Below, piece after piece: positions 1 to 5,073 of a stretch of DNA of 5,073 nt (position 1 is its first letter; the number at the start of each line of letters is the position of its first letter). The position numbers were made by a program, and so were the translations under genes. The notes below the pieces were generated by a model. That model saw only the letters and a list, made by a program, of their open reading frames with translations, made no database searches and had not been told where the DNA came from. This DNA comes from Candidatus Fibrimonadales bacterium. Its GTDB lineage: Bacteria > Fibrobacterota > Fibrobacteria > Fibrobacterales > Fibrobacteraceae. The stretch is from the NCBI GenBank assembly GCA_009788135.1, contig WQSA01000136.1, positions 1,333-6,405 of the forward strand, written 5' to 3'.

Positions 1-615
1 ACAGCGAATTACGAAATAGGTTCGGATGCTGCGGATTTCTTTCGCAATCTTTCGATGGGCGATGTGAACTTCAACCATTCCAAGCTTCTCGTTTCTCCTT
101 CTACTCTTAAAGAGGGACTTTTGCAAAAAATAAAGGAGCAAACCGCTTTGGCTAAAGCCGGAGCGGCTGCGAAAATAGTGTGCAAAATGAACAGCTTAAC
201 TGATTTGGATTTTATAACGGAATTTATCCGTGCTTCCACTGCGGGCGTGAAGATTCAGTTGATAGTCAGGGGAGTTTGCTGTTTGTTGCCTGGCATTAAA
301 GACAAAACCGAGAACATAACGGTTAAGAGCATAATAGGCCGTTTTTTGGAGCATAGCCGCATTTACAGCTTTGGCGCAGAGAATCCTGAGATTTACATTT
401 CCAGCGCAGACCTGATGACTCGCAATACGGAAAAGCGCGTGGAAATAGCTACGCCTATAATTGATGAGAAAATTCGCAACAGGCTGAGCAATATTCTTGA
501 TGTGATTCTTGCGGACAATGAGAAAGCGAGTTATTTGACTGCGGAAGGAAAGTATATAAGAAAGAATAAGCATGGGCAGTCTAGTCAGCAGTTTTTTATT
601 GAGAATGCGGTGTGA
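1..615 (+). CDS. ppk1: Polyphosphate kinase 1, C-terminal part (5' end outside window)
   Basis: This frame is open from the first base, so the gene starts upstream; 204 C-terminal residues are visible. The ATG at 55 is internal. PPK1 reversibly transfers the terminal phosphate of ATP onto inorganic polyphosphate and is usually membrane-associated. Recognisable PPK1 C-terminal blocks are TANYEIGSDAADFF at the very start, KMNSLTD, the AGVKIQLIVRG strand, the SIIGRFLEHSRI block, the YISSADLMTRN block and RVEIATPI. The histidine in FLEHSRI (codon 352-354) matches the second conserved histidine of the family (His592 in E. coli). The autophosphorylated histidine (His435 in E. coli) would lie upstream and cannot be checked. 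One oddity is SADLMTRN where most members have SADWMTRN. The gene ends 42 nt before the oppositely oriented tRNA. Family identity is near certain; intactness of the whole gene is unknown. Confidence 0.96.
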   Translation, partial: TANYEIGSDAADFFRNLSMGDVNFNHSKLLVSPSTLKEGLLQKIKEQTALAKAGAAAKIVCKMNSLTDLDFITEFIRASTAGVKIQLIVRGVCCLLPGIKDKTENITVKSIIGRFLEHSRIYSFGAENPEIYISSADLMTRNTEKRVEIATPIIDEKIRNRLSNILDVILADNEKASYLTAEGKYIRKNKHGQSSQQFFIENAV

Positions 616-657
616 TCGTCAAGGGTAGCCAATTCGTAGCCACTTTGAAGGGGAAAG

Positions 658-730
<73 letters not shown>

Positions 731-750
731 ATAAAAGGTTGATATATATA

Positions 751-779
751 AATATAGAAAAAAAACAAAACTTTGTCAA
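751..779 (-). promoter_or_regulatory. Sigma70-type promoter of the initiator tRNA
   Basis: On the minus strand there is a perfect -35 TTGACA (779-774), a 17-nt spacer, and a -10 TATATT (756-751, 5 of 6 matches to TATAAT). Transcription would start near 744, giving a leader of about 14 nt before the mature tRNA 5' end at 730. Spacing and box quality are those of a strong housekeeping promoter, as expected for a stable RNA. The surrounding sequence is very AT-rich. Confidence 0.85.
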
Positions 780-802
780 CCCCCCATTAAACATTTTCTA
801 AA
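773..802 (+). promoter_or_regulatory. Possible weak promoter for the PorV/PorQ-like operon
   Basis: The plus strand has TTGTCA (773-778), which largely coincides with the -35 box of the tRNA promoter on the other strand, then an 18-nt spacer and TCTAAA (797-802, 4 of 6 matches). If used, transcription would start near 809-810 and leave only about 6 nt before the ATG at 816, an almost leaderless message. This fits the lack of a Shine-Dalgarno sequence there. The boxes are weak and the call rests on position alone: the first gene of the plus-strand run must be transcribed from this 85-nt gap or from read-through past the tRNA. Confidence 0.3.
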
Positions 803-815
803 TTACAACCACTTG

Positions 816-1793
816 ATGCGCACTATACCGCTATACTTGCTTTTATTCTTTGCTTTATCTCATGCTTATTTTGGCAAAGAAAATGAAGGCTTGGCTGTTT
901 TTGGATGGGCTACGCTTTTGCATAGCCCACGTACCGTTTCATTTGAGGGTGCAGGCTCTGCGCTTCCTTCGCAAGACTTTGGCGCCGCTTTGATGAACCC
1001 AGCTCTGTTGCAGGGCGAAGGTTATGGGGCCGGGCTTTCCTGGCAAAGCGGAGACTTGGCAAACAATCAAGGGATAGCAGTCTTTTCGCATTCGTTTTTG
1101 AGCGGAAGAATGCAGCATACTTATGGAATTGTGGACAACGGAGATGTTCAGCACTACGATGAATTTGGCGAAGAAGAAAATATGATTAGCCGTCCCATAG
1201 CGCAATACTATGCTATAACAGCGGCCTTCCCATTGAATAGATTCAAGTTTGGAATAACGGGCAGATATTTATGGGAGAGACTGGCAGAAACACCGGATTC
1301 GCAGATTGGAATGGGGCTTGCAATTGATTGGGGTTTTTTGTGGAATCCCGGTTCTGCACGCTATGGATTTGCATTTATGGGAAGATACCTTGGCAGTCAG
1401 TTTCGCCCTTATGCAAAAGGCGGAGTGAATGGTTTTGCGCTCGCCTCAGAACTTGCTGCAAGCGCATTTTGGCGTCCAAACCAGAATATGACCTGGCTCT
1501 TTGAATGCTCCGCTCCTCGCTACTCGCCCGCTCTGGGAAAGCTCGGTTTGGAATATCGCTTTGCAGATCCCGTGCTTATAAGAGCCGGCATTCAGCGAGA
1601 GCTTATAGACGTCGCTCGTTATGCTCGCTCAGTTTTCGATAGCAACGAAAAAGCGCCAATGGCTGGTTTTCATCGTCTGTTTTCTGCTGGAGCGGGCTAC
1701 AAACTTGGCAATTTGATTATTGATTACAGTTATAGTATGTTGATTGAAGGCATGGGCAGCGAACATCGCATAGCGTTAAGCGGGAACTTTTAG
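816..1793 (+). CDS. PorV/PorQ-family outer-membrane beta-barrel protein
   Basis: A 325-aa exported protein. The start is taken at ATG 816, not at the adjacent in-frame TTG at 813. From there it has a clean signal peptide: MRT, a hydrophobic core IPLYLLLFFAL, then SHA with likely cleavage after residue 17. The mature part follows the PorV/PorQ pattern: an N-terminal segment SPRTVSFEGAGSAL, then NPALL (61-65), a Y/H-rich DEFG segment near 115, alternating aromatic/glycine strands such as FKFGITGRYLWERL and GMGLAIDWGFLW, and a C-terminal GAGYKLGNLIIDYSYS strand followed by an HRIALSGNF end. A terminal phenylalanine is typical of outer-membrane barrels. Family members serve in type IX secretion or as related FadL-like barrels; the exact role here is inferred. 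It is the first gene of a tightly packed plus-strand run, 3 nt ahead of a TonB-like gene. No ribosome binding site is evident. PorQ resemblance seems closer than PorV, but a generic barrel of unknown function remains possible. Confidence 0.75.
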   Translation: MRTIPLYLLLFFALSHAYFGKENEGLAVFGWATLLHSPRTVSFEGAGSALPSQDFGAALMNPALLQGEGYGAGLSWQSGDLANNQGIAVFSHSFLSGRMQHTYGIVDNGDVQHYDEFGEEENMISRPIAQYYAITAAFPLNRFKFGITGRYLWERLAETPDSQIGMGLAIDWGFLWNPGSARYGFAFMGRYLGSQFRPYAKGGVNGFALASELAASAFWRPNQNMTWLFECSAPRYSPALGKLGLEYRFADPVLIRAGIQRELIDVARYARSVFDSNEKAPMAGFHRLFSAGAGYKLGNLIIDYSYSMLIEGMGSEHRIALSGNF

Positions 1794-1796
1794 AAA

Positions 1797-2540
1797 ATGC
1801 ATCCGAACTTTTACGAAGAAAAAAACGATCTCCTTTCGATAATAGCCGCATCGCTTATATTTCATATTCTTATTTTCGCCGCTTTAGTTACAATTGTACT
1901 GCTAAAACCTGTAAAAGAAAATCCTCCGCCAATACCGTTTTTTGAAATGATAAACGTGGCTGCGCCTCCACCACCACCGCCAGCACCGACTAGACCGCAA
2001 CCTGTAGCAGAGCCAACGCCTGCGCCAGTGCCAGAACCTGCGCCTGCACCTGTCCCCAAGCCAGAAGCAAAGCCTATCCCCAAGCCTGAACCTGCGCCAA
2101 AACCTGCAGCGCCAACGCCTGCACCAGCGGAGCCAATTTCAAAACCTGCAGAACCAACGCCAACAATGGATATGCCAATGGATTTGCCATCCGATATAAA
2201 GAGCAAAAGCACAGATATGGATATGCCAACTATCAGAACTGTAGGCAATATTATTATGGATCCTCAACTGCAAGCATATTTAAACACGCTTGTAAAACTT
2301 TTGTACCAAAATTTCAATCCGCCATCAGGAACCGAAATTGCCAAAGGAACAAAATCTTCCGTGCAATTTCAAATTGCCAGAAATGGCGAAATAAGCGAAG
2401 TTATTCTGCGTTTATCTTCAGGAAATAGAATATGGGACAGACTTGCAACCAGAGCTGTTGAGATAACAAAACCACCACCGCTTCCGCCCAGCTACACCGC
2501 TGAGAACCTTCCTTTGATATTCGATTTTAGAGAAAAATGA
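1797..2540 (+). CDS. TonB/TolA-like energy transducer with proline-rich periplasmic linker
   Basis: A 247-aa protein with classic TonB architecture. A short cytoplasmic N-terminus is followed by one membrane helix (about residues 14-36), which carries the SxxxH motif (S19, H23) used by TonB and TolA to engage ExbB/ExbD or TolQ/TolR. Next comes a long proline-rich spacer (43-122) with E-P pairs first and K-P pairs later, as in E. coli TonB. A Met/Asp-rich stretch (124-144) leads to a globular C-terminal domain (about 155-247) of the TonB family type, containing SVQFQIARNGEISEVILR and ending in LPLIFDFREK. Such proteins pass proton-motive force energy across the periplasm to outer-membrane partners. 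The gene starts 3 nt after the barrel-protein stop, so the two are almost certainly cotranscribed. No exbB, exbD, tolQ or tolR gene is in the window, so TonB and TolA roles cannot be separated. No clear ribosome binding site is visible, which suggests translational coupling. Confidence 0.85.
   Translation: MHPNFYEEKNDLLSIIAASLIFHILIFAALVTIVLLKPVKENPPPIPFFEMINVAAPPPPPPAPTRPQPVAEPTPAPVPEPAPAPVPKPEAKPIPKPEPAPKPAAPTPAPAEPISKPAEPTPTMDMPMDLPSDIKSKSTDMDMPTIRTVGNIIMDPQLQAYLNTLVKLLYQNFNPPSGTEIAKGTKSSVQFQIARNGEISEVILRLSSGNRIWDRLATRAVEITKPPPLPPSYTAENLPLIFDFREK
1965..2162 (+). repeat. Proline-rich degenerate coding repeat in the TonB-like gene
   Basis: This stretch encodes residues 57-122 and is built from imperfect Pro-Ala, Glu-Pro and Lys-Pro units, starting with six prolines in a row. 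At DNA level short motifs recur, for example CCAACGCCTGC twice and CCCCAAGCC twice. The strong strand bias (C- and A-rich plus strand) creates a long glycine-rich open frame on the other strand, which is an artefact. The repeat would form a stiff periplasmic spacer and may vary in length between strains. Confidence 0.8.
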
Positions 2541-2564
2541 GTTTTCTATATTAATAATTGAATC

Positions 2565-2870
2565 ATGCGAAAAATAAGCATTAGGATTGTAAAGGATGGA
2601 ATGGTTTTGGCAGAGCCATTGAAAAACTTGCACGGAGGTCTTCTTCTTGAGAAAGGGACCGCCTTGACAGTGTCTTTTGCTGCTAGGCTTGCTCAGCGGG
2701 GAATTTCCACGGTTTGCGTTGAAGGGGAACCAGAACCGGGGGAAGAAACCACATCAACAGTACAGTTTGCAGAAATTGAAAAAATACCATTGGAAGAACT
2801 GTTCAAAGGGAAAATTGTAAATAAGTCAATGCATATTATTTATGAAGCTCTGGCTAGACTCAGGAATTAA
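2565..2870 (+). CDS. Small protein resembling the domain that precedes HD-GYP proteins
   Basis: A 101-aa cytoplasmic-looking protein with no signal peptide or membrane helix. Residues 4-54 follow a pattern seen at the N-terminus of many HD-GYP and related signalling proteins: KDGMVLAEPLKN, then GGLLLEKGTALT, then LAQRGISTVCVEG. Residues 55-65 are a Glu/Pro/Thr-rich linker, and the rest (66-101) looks helical and charged. I do not recognise a catalytic motif, and the family assignment is by pattern recall, so the function is unknown. The gene starts 24 nt after the TonB-like stop with no obvious Shine-Dalgarno sequence, and it ends 1 nt before the HDOD gene. That position suggests it is a partner or regulatory half of the HDOD protein. 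Confidence 0.7.
   Translation: MRKISIRIVKDGMVLAEPLKNLHGGLLLEKGTALTVSFAARLAQRGISTVCVEGEPEPGEETTSTVQFAEIEKIPLEELFKGKIVNKSMHIIYEALARLRN
2862..2866 (+). promoter_or_regulatory. Ribosome binding site deciding the HDOD gene start
   Basis: AGGAA lies 5 nt before the ATG at 2872 and is the clearest Shine-Dalgarno-like sequence in the plus-strand run. It overlaps the last codons of the preceding gene. It favours 2872 over the earlier in-frame ATG at 2842, which would add ten residues (MKLWLDSGIN) unlike the usual family start and would overlap the upstream gene by 29 nt. Confidence 0.7.
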
Positions 2871-2871
2871 T

Positions 2872-3729
2872 ATGGCAGATAAAAAGAAATTAGAACATTT
2901 GATTAAGAATATGGGCGAGCTGCCAACGCTCCCAAGCGTGTTTTTTACCGTAAGCAAAATGCTATCCGATCCTAGAACTTCGGCAGTGGATGTTGGTAAC
3001 ATCGTATCCAATGACCAGGTTATAGCTTCCAAAATTTTAAAAATAGCCAACAGCGCATTCTACGGTTTAGCCGGCAGAGTGAGCACGGTTTCCCATGCCA
3101 TTGCAGTTTTGGGTTTCAGCTCAACAAAAAACATTGTTATAACCACCAGCGTTTTATCAGCTTTAAGCCCTGCAACTCCCATAAAAGGTTTTAATCTCGC
3201 CGCTTTTTGGAAGCATTCGGCATCAGTTGGGGCCATAGCAAGATTAACGGCAAGGGAAGTTTGCCCGCAAAAGCAAGAAGAAGCTTTTGTAGCAGGTCTT
3301 TTGCATGATATAGGCAAGTTGATACTCGCTATTTGCGATGTTGAAGATTTTGCAAAATGCGTAAATCATGCCATTAACAAAAAATGCCTGTTTCTGGAGG
3401 CAGAGCGGGAGTTGCTGGGAGTTGACCACACAGAAATAGCGGCCTTGGTAAATGAAAAATGGAGGTTGCCCAATGAATTTGCCGATGTGCTAACAAATCA
3501 TCATAAAAGCATTGAAGTGTCTGGCAAACAATCCGAGCTGGTTGCAATTGTCAAGTTTGCCGATATTTTGGCGAGAGGCATGCAGTCCGGGCACGCTTGC
3601 GACCATTCTATTCCCGTGTTGGAAGACAAAGTTTGGGATTCGTTGTTGATGACTTCGCGGAAATTAGACGATATTTTAGCCGCTAGCTATGACGCTATAC
3701 AAGAAGCAATGGTTTTTGTAAATGAATGA
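2872..3729 (+). CDS. HDOD domain signalling protein
   Basis: A 285-aa soluble protein made almost entirely of one HDOD domain (about residues 10-210) with a helical tail. Family signatures are MGELPTLPSV (14-23), the D48-Q49 and LKIANSAFYG block (56-65), the VSHAIAVLGF block (73-82), and GLLHDIGKL (142-150). HDOD proteins act in bacterial signalling and stress control, usually as non-catalytic relatives of HD phosphohydrolases. This one keeps an unusual number of HD-type residues: H115 in FWKHS, H145-D146, H186 in GVDH, H210-H211 in TNHH, and D231 in KFAD. A metal centre or residual activity is therefore possible; this is inference. The start at 2872 is supported by AGGAA 5 nt upstream. It follows the 101-aa gene by 1 nt and its stop overlaps the next start by 8 nt, so all three are probably translationally coupled. 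Confidence 0.92.
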   Translation: MADKKKLEHLIKNMGELPTLPSVFFTVSKMLSDPRTSAVDVGNIVSNDQVIASKILKIANSAFYGLAGRVSTVSHAIAVLGFSSTKNIVITTSVLSALSPATPIKGFNLAAFWKHSASVGAIARLTAREVCPQKQEEAFVAGLLHDIGKLILAICDVEDFAKCVNHAINKKCLFLEAERELLGVDHTEIAALVNEKWRLPNEFADVLTNHHKSIEVSGKQSELVAIVKFADILARGMQSGHACDHSIPVLEDKVWDSLLMTSRKLDDILAASYDAIQEAMVFVNE

Positions 3730-4066
3730 AGATTGGCTGCAGAATATATGCGAGCAATATCTGTCTCTCAAAAAGATAAAATACATCCATTTGCCAAAGG
3801 GAGCGCAACGCTTTATTTGGAATAAGAAGTTTGGGATACCTGTTCATGTTGCTATGGAAGCGAGCAAGGCGTTGAAAGGCGTGCCAGACCTGATTCTGTT
3901 CGGACTTGACGGCACATATCAGCTTATTGAGCTTAAAAGCGCAAAGGGCAAGTTGACGGAAGGCCAAAAGGAATGGAAAAATTACGGGCTCAAATTATTT
4001 CGTGAGTTTGACGAGTTTCAAAAGTTCGTTGACGAATGGGATTTACTGCATAATCCACGCAGTTAG
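3722..4066 (+). CDS. Stand-alone VRR-NUC (PD-(D/E)XK) nuclease-fold protein
   Basis: A 114-aa protein consisting of a single VRR-NUC domain. The expected nuclease core is intact: E11 in the first helix, D56 in KGVPDLILF, E70-L71-K72 in YQLIELKSAKG, and Q82-KEW after LTEG, which matches the family's Q-x-x-W element. VRR-NUC proteins are structure-selective or Holliday-junction-type DNases; stand-alone copies are common in phages and plasmids, and the domain is also fused to FAN1-type enzymes. The start overlaps the HDOD stop by 8 nt (ATGAATGA, 3722-3729), which suggests coupling to the HDOD gene. There is no clear ribosome binding site of its own. Its last codons overlap the 3' end of thiG on the other strand. 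The substrate here is unknown. Nothing nearby (integrase, terminase, transposase) marks it as part of a mobile element. Confidence 0.88.
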   Translation: MNEDWLQNICEQYLSLKKIKYIHLPKGAQRFIWNKKFGIPVHVAMEASKALKGVPDLILFGLDGTYQLIELKSAKGKLTEGQKEWKNYGLKLFREFDEFQKFVDEWDLLHNPRS

Positions 4067-4801
4067 CGGGCTGCTAGCAACAGCTTCGTCGCTTTGCTCT
4101 GCCAAGCCCGATTCATAAGCGAGTCTTCCGCTTTCCACAGCGAGCTTAAAGCACTTTGCCATTATCGCAGGATTAGAAGCCACGGCTATCGCCGTATTCA
4201 CCAGAACTGCACTTGCACCCATTTCCATTGCAAGGCAAGCGTGCGACGGAGCGCCTATGCCGGCATCAATCACAACGGGAACTTTGCTTTGAGCGATTAT
4301 TATTTTGAGCATCGCTTCTGTTTGCAAACCTTTGTTGCTGCCGATTGGCGCGCCGAGCGGCATAACAGCCTGCACTCCGCAATCTTCCAGCCGCTTGCAA
4401 AGCACTGGATCTGCCGGAATGTATGGCAAAACCACAAAGCCGTCTTTTGCAAGCTCGGCAGCGGCATTCAGAGTTTCAATCGGGTCTGGAAGCAGGTATT
4501 TTTGGTCCGGATGAATTTCCAGCTTAACCCAGTTAGTGCTAAGAGCTTCGCGAGCCATTTGCGCTGCGAACACGGCTTCTTTAGCGGTGCGGGCTCCTGA
4601 AGTATTGGGCAGAATTTGCCCTTTGAAATCTTTGAGCGCATCTAAAATAGAATCCTGATTTTTGCCAATTCGCTTTAGAGCAACGGTTATCATTTCGCTC
4701 TGAGATTCTTGCAAGGCAAGCGCCATTTCGCCAGGCGATGCGAACTTGCCGCTGCCAAGAAAAAGGCGAGAATTGAATTGACGATTTGCAATTTGGAGCA
4801 T
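4043..4801 (-). CDS. thiG: Thiazole synthase ThiG
   Basis: A 252-aa TIM-barrel enzyme that builds the thiazole phosphate half of thiamine from 1-deoxy-D-xylulose 5-phosphate, dehydroglycine and ThiS thiocarboxylate sulfur. The ATG at 4801 gives MLQIANRQFNSRLFLGSGKF, the usual ThiG start; an in-frame TTG at 4837 would add 12 atypical residues. Key blocks are PNTSGARTAKEAV (65-77), WVKLEIHPD with the Schiff-base lysine K93, LLPDPIETL (103-111), VMPLGAPIGSNKGL (146-159) and VVIDAGIGAPSHA, ending with ASSPLTAWIMQ. Length and ends match the family, so it appears intact. Neither thiS nor thiH is adjacent on its 5' side; the neighbour upstream is an unrelated partial gene. I see no TPP riboswitch core (CTGAGA) in the 162 nt upstream. 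Its 3' end overlaps the convergent VRR-NUC gene by 24 nt. Confidence 0.96.
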   Translation of the reverse strand: MLQIANRQFNSRLFLGSGKFASPGEMALALQESQSEMITVALKRIGKNQDSILDALKDFKGQILPNTSGARTAKEAVFAAQMAREALSTNWVKLEIHPDQKYLLPDPIETLNAAAELAKDGFVVLPYIPADPVLCKRLEDCGVQAVMPLGAPIGSNKGLQTEAMLKIIIAQSKVPVVIDAGIGAPSHACLAMEMGASAVLVNTAIAVASNPAIMAKCFKLAVESGRLAYESGLAEQSDEAVASSPLTAWIMQ

Positions 4802-4850
4802 TGTGGGAATGTAGAAATTTGAACGCCATAGTTTCAAAATTTCATTTCAA

Positions 4851-4881
4851 AAACGCAATTTCGCCCGCTATGATTGCGTTT
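4851..4881 (-). terminator. Possible rho-independent terminator or regulatory dyad upstream of thiG
   Basis: AAACGCAAT (4851-4859) and ATTGCGTTT (4873-4881) form a perfect 9-bp inverted repeat around a 13-nt loop. On the minus strand the second arm runs into GCGTTTTTG, a short T-run, so the hairpin could end transcripts from the partial gene on the right, before thiG. The stem has only three G:C pairs and the T-run partly lies in the stem, so it would be a weak terminator. An operator or a stem in the thiG leader are alternatives. The plus strand has only three Ts after the hairpin. Confidence 0.45.
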
Positions 4882-4963
4882 CATAAGCACTGGGCAAGAA
4901 GACGGCAAGGCAAAAGTCGAGTTTGCTCCTGATTTTAAAATGACAACAGAGGAGTTCTTGGGA

Positions 4964-5073
4964 CTAGAATGGATATTTTACTTCATAATGCTTTGCATAG
5001 TAACCATCTTCATCCAAAAATATATCCAACTTCCAAAAATTAACATCTTCTTTTTTAAATAAATCCCAATAAT
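4964..5073 (-). CDS. C-terminal end of an unidentified protein (5' end outside window)
   Basis: On the minus strand a frame is open from the window's right edge to a TAG at 4966-4964, giving 35 residues. It reads YWDLFKKEDVNF, then WKLDIFLDEDGY, then YAKHYEVKYPF. The composition (charged and aromatic residues, a DEDG turn, a clean PF end) looks like real protein, and it has no internal stop across 36 codons. I do not recognise the family. It is followed after 82 nt by a dyad that could be its terminator, and then by thiG in the same direction, so it may be thiG's upstream neighbour in transcription. The short length keeps the call tentative. Confidence 0.6.
   Translation of the reverse strand, partial: YWDLFKKEDVNFWKLDIFLDEDGYYAKHYEVKYPF

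Noticed and set aside
196..573. 125-aa open frame on the minus strand inside ppk1
   Set aside because: It lies entirely opposite a clear PPK1 reading and has no family features; it is a shadow.
625..642. Direct repeat GTAGCCA-ATTC-GTAGCCA between ppk1 and the tRNA
   Set aside because: Two 7-bp copies in a short gap are compatible with chance; no attachment-site partner or integrase is present.
1862..2248. 128-aa glycine-rich open frame on the minus strand
   Set aside because: It is the complement of the proline codons in the TonB-like spacer; the GAGSGTGAG-like composition follows from that.
2842..2871. Earlier ATG at 2842 as the HDOD start
   Set aside because: It overlaps the preceding gene by 29 nt and lacks a ribosome binding site, while ATG 2872 has AGGAA at proper spacing and gives a normal family start.
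4094..4600. 168-aa open frame on the plus strand opposite thiG
   Set aside because: Cys/His/Arg-rich composition with no motif, and ThiG on the other strand is unambiguous.
4802..4837. TTG at 4837 as the thiG start
   Set aside because: The extra 12 residues are not ThiG-like, and ATG 4801 gives the standard MLQIANRQF start.
4874..5062. 62-aa plus-strand open frame starting with TTG
   Set aside because: Its second half is the antisense of the minus-strand partial gene and there is no ribosome binding site; only the first part merits a second look, listed as a finding.

Overview
This window looks like an ordinary stretch of chromosome from an AT-leaning diderm (Gram-negative type) bacterium. 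The most likely source is Fibrobacterota (Fibrobacter/Fibromonas-like), but this is an inference from gene content. A PorV/PorQ-type outer-membrane barrel protein, a TonB/TolA-like energy transducer and an HDOD signalling protein sit together. The tRNA promoter is a classical sigma70 type (TTGACA-17-TATATT) rather than the Bacteroidota type. HDOD proteins are also uncommon in Bacteroidota.

Layout, left to right. Positions 1-615 (+) hold the 3' end of polyphosphate kinase, cut by the window edge. Positions 658-730 (-) hold an initiator tRNA-Met with a near-consensus promoter at 751-779; it points towards the end of ppk. From 816 to 4066 (+) five genes run in one direction with very tight spacing: a PorV/PorQ-like barrel protein, a TonB-like protein 3 nt later, a 101-aa protein resembling the small domain found in front of many HD-GYP proteins, an HDOD protein 1 nt later, and a stand-alone VRR-NUC nuclease-fold protein overlapping the HDOD gene by 8 nt. 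This is probably one operon or two coupled segments. Positions 4043-4801 (-) encode thiazole synthase ThiG, whose 3' end overlaps the 3' end of the VRR-NUC gene by 24 nt. Positions 4802-4963 are noncoding apart from a 9-bp dyad that could end transcription from the right. Positions 4964-5073 (-) hold the C-terminal end of an unidentified protein entering from the right edge.

How the genes fit together. The first two operon genes act in the envelope: an outer-membrane barrel and an inner-membrane-anchored, periplasm-spanning transducer. The next two look like intracellular signalling parts. The VRR-NUC protein would act on DNA. No single pathway obviously joins all five. Polyphosphate kinase, tRNA-fMet and ThiG are housekeeping functions. 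I see no CRISPR array, insertion sequence, integrase, prophage structure or riboswitch. The most unusual points are the HDOD/VRR-NUC coupling with its overlap into thiG, the split small-domain plus HDOD pair, and the A1:A72 mismatch in the initiator tRNA. I do not see a convincing new biological system.
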